Positions 47,506-57,312 are shown, counted from the stretch's first letter. The stretch: 64,000 nucleotides of DNA from a bacterium (GCA_016931965.1 JAFGDT010000115.1:62001-126000); one strand, 5' to 3'. The notes: generated by a model not told the origin, from the letters alone. Numbers and translations: made by a program.

Positions 47506-48870
47506 TTACTCTTTTCTTTTTGGTTCAATTCCATAGGCTTTCAGTTTTCTCCAAAGCGTCGTTGTTGAAATACCAAGGACCTCTGAAGCTTTTTTCTGAT
47601 TCCAAGTATATTTTTCCAATGTTTTTAAGATATAATGTTTTTCCAACTTATCCAGTGTCGTCTCTTCAATACTCTCTTCCTGGATCGTCGTTTTCTTCTG
47701 AGTATCATGGATGTAGGATGGAAGGTCATCCCGGGTGATCACATTACGATTTGTTAAAATAACCGCCCTTTCTATCACGTTTTCTAATTCCCTGACATTT
47801 CCAGGCCAATCATATCCGGTAAGTATTTTTATTGCATCCATTGAAACCGATTCTATTTTCTTTTTCGACTTCGTTAAATATCTTTCAAGAAAATGATTAA
47901 TCAACAGAGGAATATCATCCCTTCTATTTCTTAATGGAGGCACATGAATCGGAATCACGTTTAATCGATAGTACAGATCTTCTCGAAAAGTGCCTTCTTC
48001 AATGGCTTTTTCCAGGTCTTGATTCGTTGCAGCCAAAAGGCGAACATCCACATAAACAGGTTCATTCTCACCTACCCGTCGGATTTCCCCATCCTGAAGA
48101 AAGCGGAGCAGTTTGACCTGTGTTGAGGGAGCTGTTTCTCCAATTTCATCTAAAAATAGAGTCCCGCCATTGGCCTCCTGAAATAACCCTCTCTTTTCTC
48201 GAATAGCCCCGGTAAAGGCGCCCCTGACATGCCCGAAGAGTTCACTCTCCTGCAAGTTTTCAGGTAAAGCTCCACAATTAATGGTCACAAAAGACCGGTT
48301 TTTTCTTCGACTGTGGAGATGGATGGCTTTGGCTATGAGTTCTTTACCCGTTCCGCTTTCCCCTGAAATAAGTATGGTGCTATCTGTCGGGGCTACTTTG
48401 GCAACCATGGAAAAAACATTGCGCATTTCATTGGAATTCCCAATGATATTTTCAAATTTATATTTTTCCTCCAATTCATCCTGAAGTTGCTCAACCTCAA
48501 CCAACAATTCTTTTCGTTCCAAAGCTTTGCCGACAACGATAAGAAACTCATCCTTGTCGAATGGCTTTTGAATATAATCATAAGCTCCCAGTTTCATGGC
48601 CTCCACACCACTCTCAACAGTTCCATAGGCCGTCATCACAACAACCTCTGTTAAGGGATTGATCTTTTTGACCATTTGAAGAACTTCCAACCCACCCATC
48701 GGTTTCATCTTCAGATCGGTAATAACCAAATCATAAGCAGTTTGTTTCAATTTCTCAGCCGCATCCTCACCATTTGCTGCTTCATCTACTTTGTATCCAC
48801 TTTTCTGCAGAAAAACAGAAAGCGTTGAACGAACAGATTTTTCGTCATCGATCAGAAGTACATCTGCCAT
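47506..48870 (-). CDS. NtrC-family sigma54-dependent response regulator
   Basis: The receiver domain (residues 1-120) has the phospho-site in LVITDLKM. The AAA+ domain (about 140-375) has Walker A GESGTGKE, the sigma54-contacting GAFTGA loop and Walker B TLFLDEIG. A Fis-type HTH ends the protein ('NQKKASEVLGISTTTLWRKL'). The ATG at 48870 with an upstream AAAGGAA is preferred over the ORF-track TTG. It begins 14 nt after the kinase stop, so the two form a two-component pair. Target promoters are not visible in this window. Confidence 0.96.
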   Translation of the reverse strand: MADVLLIDDEKSVRSTLSVFLQKSGYKVDEAANGEDAAEKLKQTAYDLVITDLKMKPMGGLEVLQMVKKINPLTEVVVMTAYGTVESGVEAMKLGAYDYIQKPFDKDEFLIVVGKALERKELLVEVEQLQDELEEKYKFENIIGNSNEMRNVFSMVAKVAPTDSTILISGESGTGKELIAKAIHLHSRRKNRSFVTINCGALPENLQESELFGHVRGAFTGAIREKRGLFQEANGGTLFLDEIGETAPSTQVKLLRFLQDGEIRRVGENEPVYVDVRLLAATNQDLEKAIEEGTFREDLYYRLNVIPIHVPPLRNRRDDIPLLINHFLERYLTKSKKKIESVSMDAIKILTGYDWPGNVRELENVIERAVILTNRNVITRDDLPSYIHDTQKKTTIQEESIEETTLDKLEKHYILKTLEKYTWNQKKASEVLGISTTTLWRKLKAYGIEPKRKE

Positions 48871-48884
48871 ATTGTACAATTCCT

Positions 48885-50480
48885 TTATTCTTTTCTATTA
48901 CTTTTTTGTATTGGTAAAATGACAGAGAAAGTAGTCCGTTTACCCGGTTTACTCTCAACATGTATTTCGCCATCGTGTTCACTAATAATGCGCTTACAAA
49001 TTGCCAGCCCCATACCGGTACCCTTTTCTTTGGTCGAATAAAATGGTTGAAATATTTTTGGCAACTCCTCTTTGGGAATGCCGATACCCGAATCTGAAAT
49101 GAGTATCAAAACCTGATACATTCCTCCATGTTTTACTTTCTGAGAATGAATTGCCAGAACACCACCATCTTGAATTGCATCCAGTCCATTGAGTAATAAA
49201 TTTGTGATGACCTGCCGAATCTGATAACGATCGATAAGAAGTTCTGGAAGGTCATCATCATAATGTTCCATCCAGTTCGCCTTACGGCTATTACAATCTT
49301 TCAATTTTTGGACAACATCCCTGAGAAGACTGTTAATATTTTCCTTTTGAAACGAGGGTTTTTTCGGTCTGGTGTATTTTAAGAAATCATCAACAATAAC
49401 TGCCAAATGGTCTGATTCTTCTTTAACGATGTCTAATAATTGTTGACCTTCATCAGAAAGTTGAGGTTCATCTTTGAGCAAATTCACTGATGTGGTAATA
49501 GCCACCAATGGATTGCGGATTTCATGGGCGATGCCGGCTGAAAGCTCCCCAATAGATGCCAATTCTTCACTGCGATTGACTCTTCTTTCCAACTCCTTCT
49601 GTTTCGAAATATCAATCAAAGAGACAAGTCGATTTGATGAATTGGCCATTCGGGTCACAGTCATATGAACATGCTTCACCAAACCCTTTTTATTTACAAA
49701 ATGGCATTCCCAAAACTGTGGGGACTGGTTCATTCCCCTGATCATTTCATTCCTTTTTTGACTTTCGCCACTTAAAAATTGATTCAACGTCATTTTATCA
49801 ATAAGAGCTTCCCTGCTATAGCCGCTCAGGTTTTCGAATGTTTGATTCACTGAACATATCCGTTGTTCGTGATCAATCACAGCCAAACCAATATTCATGG
49901 ACTCAAAAAGGGCGTGATACCGTTTTTCGCTCAATTTTATTTTTTCGTGAAGTTGGGCATTTTCTAAGGCTACTGCCGTCTGCTCCAATGCACTGAACAA
50001 TATTTCTGCATCACCCTTCTTCAAAACCCGATTTGTATGATAAAACGCACCGACAACACCAAATACTTTTCTCCCCTTCAAAATTGGAAAGTATCCGTAA
50101 CTTTGAATTCCCAATTTTTTTAACCAAAGATCGAATGTTTTCGGTCTATCTGCAATGGGTTGATTGATCACCCCCTTTTTTTGCATATAGGCCAGACAGG
50201 CTGGATTTTGAGAATCGGCGGTGATAGAATAACACGTTTTCATTTCACTTGCCTTGAACCCAAAACCTGCCACACCCTCAATCGTATTTGCCTCTTCATT
50301 GATCATGCCAATCCAGGATCGATCAAAACCCCATATCTTAACCAAAGATTCCGAAATGTCCTGTGAAATCTCAATCACTGTACCCGAAGATTTTCTGACA
50401 GCAATCGTTTTACTCATTATTTTAATGGGTACGATTTTGCCCGTCATTTGTTTACACATCATTGCATTTTTTACACTCAT
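48885..50480 (-). CDS. Sensor histidine kinase with GAF-like and PAS domains
   Basis: No transmembrane segment is evident, so it is probably cytoplasmic. Residues about 40-185 resemble a GAF domain with a CYSITADSQNPACLAYM stretch. A PAS domain follows (about 195-300; 'SMNIGLAVIDHEQRICSVNQ'). The HisKA motif 'SAGIAHEIRNPLVAI' carries the phospho-histidine and the HATPase domain has NLLLNGLDAI, DSGIGIP and GTGMGLAI. The start could be up to 21 residues later (MSKTIAV); no clear ribosome site decides. Its partner is the NtrC-type regulator encoded directly after it. Confidence 0.94.
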   Translation of the reverse strand: MSVKNAMMCKQMTGKIVPIKIMSKTIAVRKSSGTVIEISQDISESLVKIWGFDRSWIGMINEEANTIEGVAGFGFKASEMKTCYSITADSQNPACLAYMQKKGVINQPIADRPKTFDLWLKKLGIQSYGYFPILKGRKVFGVVGAFYHTNRVLKKGDAEILFSALEQTAVALENAQLHEKIKLSEKRYHALFESMNIGLAVIDHEQRICSVNQTFENLSGYSREALIDKMTLNQFLSGESQKRNEMIRGMNQSPQFWECHFVNKKGLVKHVHMTVTRMANSSNRLVSLIDISKQKELERRVNRSEELASIGELSAGIAHEIRNPLVAITTSVNLLKDEPQLSDEGQQLLDIVKEESDHLAVIVDDFLKYTRPKKPSFQKENINSLLRDVVQKLKDCNSRKANWMEHYDDDLPELLIDRYQIRQVITNLLLNGLDAIQDGGVLAIHSQKVKHGGMYQVLILISDSGIGIPKEELPKIFQPFYSTKEKGTGMGLAICKRIISEHDGEIHVESKPGKRTTFSVILPIQKSNRKE

Positions 50481-50758
50481 TCAGACTTGATAATAACGCT
50501 TTGGTAAAAGTCTGTCATTCTATTATCAAGGAAACCCACAATTCATTAAGGTTTATATTAATCAAAAAATGATACAATGAATAAGAATGAAAATTTCAAC
50601 TTTTTTACAATATAAATTCTGCAAAGCGCGGCAATATGAGTATTCACTCTATGATAATAATCTCTATTTCCCTTCCTTCATCCATAACTCATTAATTGTT
50701 GACCGCCAAGTTTCGTATAAATCTTTTTGACATTGAATGTGTCAACATATTCAATGTA

Positions 50759-51379
50759 TTAAATTTCAGGTAATGAAGGTCCATACGCTCCCAGAATGGC
50801 ACCTGTAATCCAGCTCCTGACAAGAGAAATCAGGATAACAGCGATAATAATGACAAAGGTATACGGCAGGGATTTTTGCTTTGGAATACCCATCACGATT
50901 GGAAGTCCAATGTAGAGAATATAGAGACCATAAAGTCCTGCAAAAAATATCAGAACGCTTAAGGATGGAATCAGATTCAAAACACCTGCCACCAGCATGG
51001 GTGAATAGCTATAGAGAGCTACCTGGAATCCTTTCACATCATCTCTGGTCGACCCAAAATTGGAAGCCAAAAGGCTGATAATTCTGCCTGTGATCCATAC
51101 ACTGACCACAATCAGAACATAATCAACGACCGAATTGACCAATGAAGCTCCGAATCCGAATCGATAAACACCTGCAAACGGAATTCGGATTCCGACAATC
51201 CATCTTCCCAAAAATGAAGCCAATGCAGGAACAGCAGCTAAAATGAGTAGATACGCTTTGAAAAGAACCGGAATTGTGGTTTGCTCCTGATTGATTGTCT
51301 CCCATGTCTCTCTTGGCTTAAGGACAATCTGTTTTACCCGCTCAATGATCTTTTTCATTTGTTCAACAATATTCTGCAT
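50759..51379 (-). CDS. Yip1-family integral membrane protein
   Basis: A basic, amphipathic N-terminus ('VKQIVLKPRETWETINQE') is followed by about five transmembrane helices with 'LILAAVPALASFLGRWIVGI' and 'ASNFGSTRDDVKGFQVALYS', as in bacterial Yip1-domain proteins. The function is unknown in bacteria. A perfect GGAGG ribosome site precedes the ATG. A 9-bp hairpin (50730-50757) follows its stop codon without a U-tract. The 37-nt spacing to the upstream parvulin gene suggests a common transcript. Confidence 0.85.
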   Translation of the reverse strand: MQNIVEQMKKIIERVKQIVLKPRETWETINQEQTTIPVLFKAYLLILAAVPALASFLGRWIVGIRIPFAGVYRFGFGASLVNSVVDYVLIVVSVWITGRIISLLASNFGSTRDDVKGFQVALYSYSPMLVAGVLNLIPSLSVLIFFAGLYGLYILYIGLPIVMGIPKQKSLPYTFVIIIAVILISLVRSWITGAILGAYGPSLPEI

Positions 51380-51415
51380 CGATGACCTCCTTCTTGAAAT
51401 GAAATAGGCAACATC

Positions 51416-51940
51416 CTATTCCGTTCGCTTGATGATATGATATCCCAATTCGGTTTTGACGATACCACTTATTTCGCCAGGTTTTAAATTAAAAATGGCA
51501 TTTTCAAAATCAGCTCGCAAATCTCCCCTTCCAAATTTACCCAAATCTCCCCCTTTTAAACCACTTGCAGTATCAATAGAATACTCTCGAGCAAGTTCTT
51601 CAAAAGTGTGCCCCTGTTTGAGTTGATCAAGAATAGTGCCCGCTTCTGCTTCAGATTCAACGAGTATATGACTTGCTCTTATTTTATAGCCTTCAACCAT
51701 TGTGTAATCCGAAGTTAAAGAGGGTTCCCATATCCACGCGTCTATTTGTACTTTAACCCAGTTGGATTGTCTCTCAACAACTTCCACTTCAGTTCCTGTA
51801 AGTATTTCTCCTATTTTGGTACCATTCGGTTCTGATCTTATATTTTCTTGTTCTACCTTCACATAGAGCTTTTCTGTTTGAGCGAACATATTTGAAATGA
51901 AAAATAAAACGATTACAACAATCCATTTCATTTTTACCAT
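51416..51940 (-). CDS. Secreted SH3b-parvulin peptidyl-prolyl isomerase
   Basis: A signal peptide (residues about 1-20, ending near FAQ) is followed by a bacterial SH3 domain (about 24-75; 'ENIRSEPNGTKIGEILTGTE') and a parvulin PPIase domain (about 82-174) with 'RASHILVESEAEAG', 'FEELAREYSIDTASGLKGGD' and a final 'GYHIIKRTE'. The SH3b may bind cell wall while the parvulin helps fold exported proteins. It is much shorter than SurA. The gene lies before the Yip1-like gene and after a predicted promoter. Confidence 0.9.
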   Translation of the reverse strand: MVKMKWIVVIVLFFISNMFAQTEKLYVKVEQENIRSEPNGTKIGEILTGTEVEVVERQSNWVKVQIDAWIWEPSLTSDYTMVEGYKIRASHILVESEAEAGTILDQLKQGHTFEELAREYSIDTASGLKGGDLGKFGRGDLRADFENAIFNLKPGEISGIVKTELGYHIIKRTE

Positions 51941-51993
51941 TTTTTATTTGCCTCCTTCATACTTTTTACTCATTTCACAAAAACAGTTGTTTT

Positions 51994-52023
51994 GGTATAT
52001 TCATATGATATAGAGTCTGTCAA
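51994..52023 (-). promoter_or_regulatory. Putative promoter of the parvulin-Yip1 unit
   Basis: On the minus strand a perfect TTGACA lies 18 nt before TATACC, about 55 bp upstream of the parvulin start. Confidence 0.45.
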
Positions 52024-52178
52024 TAAAATTCATTTCATTTTGAAAATAATCAATTTATTTATTAATTTCAAGTTTTTTTCATAAAATCCTCTTCTACTCA
52101 TTACTTAAGTAGCTAAACAAAACAGGTTAACGGATAATAAATAAATTAACCTCATTCGAGAACATGCTGTCAAACACT

Positions 52179-55049
52179 TTAAAAATCCCACCCGAAGAAA
52201 AATTGCGTAAAGGTTCTCGGATAAATTTCTTTAAAGTTCGTTCGTTTGCCAATATCCAATCTGAATACAATATACCCCAGAAATTGAAGGCGAATCCCCA
52301 AGCCAAAACTGCCTTTCACATCACCAAAATCTCTGTCCCAAACATTACCGACATCAAGAAACAATGCACCCCGTATTGAAGTAAATCCAACACCTCCAAA
52401 GGGGAATCCAAGATAAAATTGATCAATAAATGGGAAACGCAATTCATTCGAAATCAGCGCCAATTTTGTTCCCCAAAGAGACCAAAGCTTGTACCCTCTG
52501 AGATCCCACGAACCTCCCATAACAAAGGGCAGTGGTTCCTTTCCTTGGTTGAATTGCCCCCAAATGCGGACAGCGTGTGTAACCCGATAACTGAGACGAA
52601 AATACTTGCGAAGATCGATCATGATCGTTGTGAAATTAACATTGGACCGTCTCACATCCACTGTGTTTCCCAAAGTAATATTATACCGCTCGCCATCGAT
52701 TGGACCAGTCGGTCCCCAAAGAGAATTATCTTTAGTATAGGACACAAAATTTGAAACCAGTATGTCCCTTCTTGAATCAAACTGATCGAGCCAATCTTTT
52801 ACAGAATCTCTTATATTCAGGTTTGTTTCAATGCGTTCAAACTTGTTCAAGGGATAACTCAAAGCGACCGAGCCGCCAATCCGTCTATTATAAAAATACC
52901 CCTCGTATCTATTATAATAGTATCCGGCCAAACGGTAGATGCCCAATGCATAATTTAACCGTCTGGTGAGATCCACTTTTGTCATAGCCAAATTCCATCC
53001 ATCCCAGAATTCGGATTTCACCCTGGCACTGTTATAGACCAAAAAATAATGCTGCTCATCTCCTAACATATCCGTGATAAGCAATTCCGCTCCCCCGCTG
53101 GTTCCATAAATGGGATCCTGGATAACTTGACTCTGAGCGAAATCCAAACTGAACTTTCTCTTGTACTTTACTTTTTCTGTGTCCACAATACCACCGATCC
53201 TTGGGAAATTGGCCATCTCGGTATCGATTTCCGTAATGCTGGTCAAAAGGACTGAATTGTCATTCATCCACTTCGCTGCATCCGGAATAGCCCGAATCTG
53301 AAAACTGGATTTTTCAAACGCTGAAAAGAGCAGAGTCGAACTATCGGTCCAACAAGGAAAATAACCACCAGTTGTGAAGTGTGTGAGCTTTTTTAAAGTA
53401 TGGATTTTTTTCGGATTGAAAAGAGTGCAATACCCCATATCCACAGGACTCATTTCTTGGCAATTTTCTTCTTCTCCATTTATCTTGACGACCCAAATGT
53501 TATAGACACCATCTCGATCAGAAGAAAAAGCAATCAAACGGCCATCCGGTGACCAGGATGGCCATCGTTCACTGTAAGGTCCGTATGTCAGTTGCCGTAT
53601 GACTTCTTCATCCAAATGATAAAGAAACAGGTTTGAACAACCATTTTCTTTGATGTTCGATCTATCCGAATCGAAAACAATCCACTTGCCATCGGGGCTC
53701 CAATCCGGATTTTGATCATTAAAAAAATCATTCGTAAGACGTGTGATCGACCCATCATCAACTTGTACAAGATAAAGGTCATTTTTCCCCGAATAATCCA
53801 ATCCTGTTAATACAATCTGGGTCCCATCGGGTGACCAGGACGGAGAAAAGAGTGAAACGAGCCCCTGAAATTTGTATTGCTGGATCACTTCCCTTTGCTG
53901 AATATGATAGATAAAAAGAATATCCTGAGGTCCACTTTTAGCAATAAACGCCAGCCTTCCATTCTGATCAACATCAATACGACTCTTCTGAAGCTGTAAG
54001 GATTCCAGCTCGGGAGTGCTTTCCCCCTTGATGAGCAGTTCCGGATCCCCTTCACGGAAATCGGTGATCGGTTTCTGATAAATACTGGTGTATCCGTTTC
54101 GATTGGCCACAAAGATAACGACAGGGTTTCCATTATCGCGATAAAAGGATGAAACGGTATTGATACCCTCTTCGGTGAGTCGGGTGGATACCATGCCCGG
54201 AAAATCCTTCTCGCCCATAAGTGGATAGATTGACTTTTTCAGATAGTATAGCCACTCTTCGCTCAATTCATCATAATCTTTCCCGATGGTAATCTTCATG
54301 ATATCGGAAAATTTTTCTTCCTTCCACATGTTTTGCATAAGCTGAAGGATCTTTGCTTCACCATACTGTTCGGCGACAAACTTGACAATGGATTGTCCCT
54401 CTTTATACATCTGATAGGTTCCAGTAATGCGATACATTTCGGGTATCGGAACAATTGTATTATTCAAAATACCGTCTCGAATAATCATTTCTGCTTCTGA
54501 ACTCCACCCATCAGACCAGTATTCAGCCAGCCCTTCAATAAACCATAGGGGTATGGTTCGATATTGAAATATATTGCGGTCCTCATAGATGCGTTCCAAA
54601 TAATGATGTTGAAATACATGAACAAGTTCGTGCTGAATGGTCTGACGAAACCTGGATATCGAACCATCACTCGGCACGACAACCCTGCCTTTCATGAATT
54701 CGAAAAATCCCCCCAATCCCGGAGAAATCAAATAGGGTAAAGTATTGGTTTCTTCAAAATGAAAATGTGAGCTATAAAAGATGAGAGGAATTTTCTGAAG
54801 CACATTATGATTGAATTTATCCTGCAGAAAGTGATAACTTTCCTCTGCATAATAAGCCCCGATTTCGGCTAAAGACTCCATCTCTGGATAGAAATAGATA
54901 TCAAAATGCTCTGTTTTCAATACCTGCCATTGAAACTGATTATATTGAACTTTATTCCGGCCAAAATAATATTGAGCATTCAGTGCTGACACGTAAAACA
55001 TGAAAACAAATCCCATAAATTGAAGAAATGCGATTTTGGATTTTATCAT
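52179..55049 (-). CDS. Envelope fusion protein: gluzincin-like metallopeptidase, TolB-type propeller and outer-membrane barrel
   Basis: The ATG at 55049 follows GGAGG and begins a signal peptide ending near ALNAQ; the ORF-track start is 49 residues upstream. Residues about 30-290 form a peptidase-MA/M1-like domain with HELVHVFQHH (HExxH) and, 30 residues on, FIEGLAEYWSDG supplying the third zinc ligand. Residues about 330-600 hold TolB/WD40-like PD40 repeats ('FSPSWSPDGTQIVLTGLDYS', 'QNPDWSPDGKWIVFDSDRSN'). The last 330 residues are a BamA/Omp85-like barrel ending in TQFFFGWDF with a terminal phenylalanine. It should be an outer-membrane protease or processing machine facing the periplasm. 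Its substrate is unknown. Confidence 0.88.
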   Translation of the reverse strand: MIKSKIAFLQFMGFVFMFYVSALNAQYYFGRNKVQYNQFQWQVLKTEHFDIYFYPEMESLAEIGAYYAEESYHFLQDKFNHNVLQKIPLIFYSSHFHFEETNTLPYLISPGLGGFFEFMKGRVVVPSDGSISRFRQTIQHELVHVFQHHYLERIYEDRNIFQYRTIPLWFIEGLAEYWSDGWSSEAEMIIRDGILNNTIVPIPEMYRITGTYQMYKEGQSIVKFVAEQYGEAKILQLMQNMWKEEKFSDIMKITIGKDYDELSEEWLYYLKKSIYPLMGEKDFPGMVSTRLTEEGINTVSSFYRDNGNPVVIFVANRNGYTSIYQKPITDFREGDPELLIKGESTPELESLQLQKSRIDVDQNGRLAFIAKSGPQDILFIYHIQQREVIQQYKFQGLVSLFSPSWSPDGTQIVLTGLDYSGKNDLYLVQVDDGSITRLTNDFFNDQNPDWSPDGKWIVFDSDRSNIKENGCSNLFLYHLDEEVIRQLTYGPYSERWPSWSPDGRLIAFSSDRDGVYNIWVVKINGEEENCQEMSPVDMGYCTLFNPKKIHTLKKLTHFTTGGYFPCWTDSSTLLFSAFEKSSFQIRAIPDAAKWMNDNSVLLTSITEIDTEMANFPRIGGIVDTEKVKYKRKFSLDFAQSQVIQDPIYGTSGGAELLITDMLGDEQHYFLVYNSARVKSEFWDGWNLAMTKVDLTRRLNYALGIYRLAGYYYNRYEGYFYNRRIGGSVALSYPLNKFERIETNLNIRDSVKDWLDQFDSRRDILVSNFVSYTKDNSLWGPTGPIDGERYNITLGNTVDVRRSNVNFTTIMIDLRKYFRLSYRVTHAVRIWGQFNQGKEPLPFVMGGSWDLRGYKLWSLWGTKLALISNELRFPFIDQFYLGFPFGGVGFTSIRGALFLDVGNVWDRDFGDVKGSFGLGIRLQFLGYIVFRLDIGKRTNFKEIYPRTFTQFFFGWDF

Positions 55050-55085
55050 AACGAACCTCCAGTCGGACTTTAAATTTACAAAATA

Positions 55086-55115
55086 ATTATACCAAATCAA
55101 GTGATTTTTGTTCAA
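55086..55115 (-). promoter_or_regulatory. Promoter of the peptidase-propeller-barrel gene
   Basis: On the minus strand TTGAAC and a consensus TATAAT are 18 nt apart, 37 bp before the ATG. It is divergent from the S41 protease promoter 26 bp away. Confidence 0.6.
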
Positions 55116-55140
55116 TATAGTGCGTTCATTTTCATTCATC

Positions 55141-55169
55141 TTGACATTCAAAAAAGGATTCTTTATATT
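55141..55169 (+). promoter_or_regulatory. Promoter of the S41 protease gene
   Basis: TTGACA and TATATT are separated by exactly 17 nt, 60 bp before the S41 ATG. Confidence 0.7.
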
Positions 55170-55228
55170 GAAGTCGGTTTTTCTTCTACTATTCATGGCA
55201 GGAACAATAAAGGTAAAAATTTTTAGAA

Positions 55229-56848
55229 ATGATGCACATCCATAAAAAACAGATCAAGTTAACGATTGTATGCTTCATATCCATTATTCTTCTGACAGGC
55301 GTTTCCATCCTGGCGTACGATGTTGGCAGCAACCTTCTTTTACAAATTGAAATTTTCAGTGAGATTCTTCAAAAAATTCAATTGAGTTATGTGGATGAAA
55401 AAAACCCGCAGGAACTGATGCAGAGTGCCATTCGGGGAATGATTTCAGCGCTTGATCCCCATACAACTTATCTCACTTCTGAACAATTCAATCAATGGAG
55501 TAAGCAATATGAAGGGTACACCGGTATTGGAATCACATACGATGTGATACGCGAGCGGATTACAGTGATGTCCGTTTTCTCTGGTGGTCCTTCCGACAAA
55601 GCCGGTATTCTGGTAGGAGATCGAATCATCTCTATCAATGGAAAATCAGCTATTGGTATCAGCCGTGAAGAGGCGCCATTGTTACTGATGGGACCCAAAG
55701 GAACGAAAGTCGATCTCACCATTGAACGAAAAGGATTGGCCGAGACAAAAAATATTGTCGTTATTTGCGATGAGGTCCATTTAGACAGTATCCCCTATAT
55801 TTTCATTATTCAGCCTGGTGTAGGATATATTCGTATAAACCGTTTTACTGAAACCACTGAAGAGGAATTGGAGCAAGGTCTCAACAGACTTGAAGCTCAA
55901 GGAATGAGACAACTCATCCTCGATCTTCGAGGGAATGGGGGAGGATACCTCGAAGCAGCTGTTCAAGTTGTTGATAAATTCCTGCCAGGAGGTCGAAGAA
56001 TTGTCTACACCAAAGGACGGACAGAGGGATCCTCACATGAATTTTTCTCCACAAACCAAAATACCCATCCCCTATATCCATTAACTGTCATGATCGATCG
56101 GATTTCGGCTTCTGCATCAGAAATTGTTGCAGGTGCATTACAAGACTGGGATCGGGCACTCATCGTCGGCGAGACCAGTTTTGGTAAGGGATTGGTGCAA
56201 ACGCAATATCTGTTAAAAGACGGCTCTTCACTGCTCATGACGACGGCCAGATATTACACACCAAGCAATCGACTCATTCAGCGACCCTATGATAATATAT
56301 CTTTGGAGGACTATTATCGTGAAGTCACAGACGACGTTGCGAGAGAAGAGTGGGAAAATGATCCTTCACGTCCTATTGTCAAAACACAAATTTTAAAAAG
56401 AAATGTATACGGGGGAGGAGGTATCACACCAGATATTTTTCTAAGATCAAAACCTGACACCATAAGTACTGTTGTTCGAAGGATACTGTCATCTCCAGAA
56501 AAGTACTTTTTTACATTTATTGAAGATTACATGAAGGATCATTCTGAGCTGGTAGGAAAAGACTATAATCAATTCTTAAAAAATTATACACCGAATGGAA
56601 ATACGCTTCAATTGTTTCTTAAGCATATTCGGGAATTGGGTTTTCAAATTACAAATGAGGAATTCGTTAATAATAAAAAGGATATTGAATTTGTACTCAA
56701 ACAGCACATCGCTTCCAAAATATGGGGTGATGAAGCAAGTTATAAAGTCGAAGTGATGAGAGATTACCAATTGCTCGAAACGTTAAATTATCTATCCCAA
56801 TCAGAGAATCTAATAGCCCAATCCTATGGTCGATACAGAGATTATTAA
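55229..56848 (+). CDS. S41-family C-terminal processing protease
   Basis: An N-terminal helix (residues about 8-28) anchors or exports the protein. The N-terminal 'QLSYVDEKNP' and 'ALDPHTTYLTSEQF' motifs lead into a PDZ domain (about 90-170, 'SGGPSDKAGILVGDRIISIN'). The protease domain has 'LILDLRGNGGGYLEAAVQVV', the serine in DRISASASEIVAGAL and the lysine in GETSFGKGLVQT. About 140 extra C-terminal residues are helical and of unknown role. It degrades or trims envelope proteins. It is divergent from the metallopeptidase-barrel gene, so the two may be co-regulated. Confidence 0.93.
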   Translation: MMHIHKKQIKLTIVCFISIILLTGVSILAYDVGSNLLLQIEIFSEILQKIQLSYVDEKNPQELMQSAIRGMISALDPHTTYLTSEQFNQWSKQYEGYTGIGITYDVIRERITVMSVFSGGPSDKAGILVGDRIISINGKSAIGISREEAPLLLMGPKGTKVDLTIERKGLAETKNIVVICDEVHLDSIPYIFIIQPGVGYIRINRFTETTEEELEQGLNRLEAQGMRQLILDLRGNGGGYLEAAVQVVDKFLPGGRRIVYTKGRTEGSSHEFFSTNQNTHPLYPLTVMIDRISASASEIVAGALQDWDRALIVGETSFGKGLVQTQYLLKDGSSLLMTTARYYTPSNRLIQRPYDNISLEDYYREVTDDVAREEWENDPSRPIVKTQILKRNVYGGGGITPDIFLRSKPDTISTVVRRILSSPEKYFFTFIEDYMKDHSELVGKDYNQFLKNYTPNGNTLQLFLKHIRELGFQITNEEFVNNKKDIEFVLKQHIASKIWGDEASYKVEVMRDYQLLETLNYLSQSENLIAQSYGRYRDY

Positions 56849-56910
56849 AATATCCGGTTTTTTCAATTTTGATCAATTTCACCTTATCATATCCAAAAAA
56901 TTTAATATGA

Positions 56911-57312
56911 TCAATCTATCTCGGATGCTTTTCTCTCTCCTATTCGCTGTTCACGGCACGACAAACCGCGATTGACAAGATCCATCATCTGTTCCATTTC
57001 TATGGGCTTTGTAATATAAGTGTATCCATCCTCCTCAATTGTTTCAACAATGGTCTCCGCTGAGGGGTATCCTGTCAACATGATAATAATGGCATTGGGA
57101 TCCAGAGCTTTTGCTTTTTTTAGAAAATCAATGCCACTCATTTCTGGCATCTTGATGTCCACGATTGAAAGTGCAATCGAACCGTCTTGAAATATTTCCC
57201 ACGCTTCTCTGCCATTCTTGGCTTCTACGGGGACATGATTCATTTTCTGGATAATTTTTACAATGGTCGACCGTATAACATCCTGGTCATCCGCGATGAG
57301 AATTTTAGCCAA
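56911..57312 (-). CDS. Single-domain response regulator at the end of the pckG operon
   Basis: The receiver has ILIADDQDVI, the phospho-aspartate in LSIVDIKMPEMSG near residue 53, MLTGYPS and the lysine in YITKPIE. There is no output domain. The start is a TTG, 6-7 nt after AGAGG. It lies 95 nt after pckG on the same strand, in probable continuation of the operon headed by the two-receiver PPDK_N-like protein, so the two may share a kinase or exchange signals. Confidence 0.9.
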   Translation of the reverse strand: MAKILIADDQDVIRSTIVKIIQKMNHVPVEAKNGREAWEIFQDGSIALSIVDIKMPEMSGIDFLKKAKALDPNAIIIMLTGYPSAETIVETIEEDGYTYITKPIEMEQMMDLVNRGLSCREQRIGERKASEID

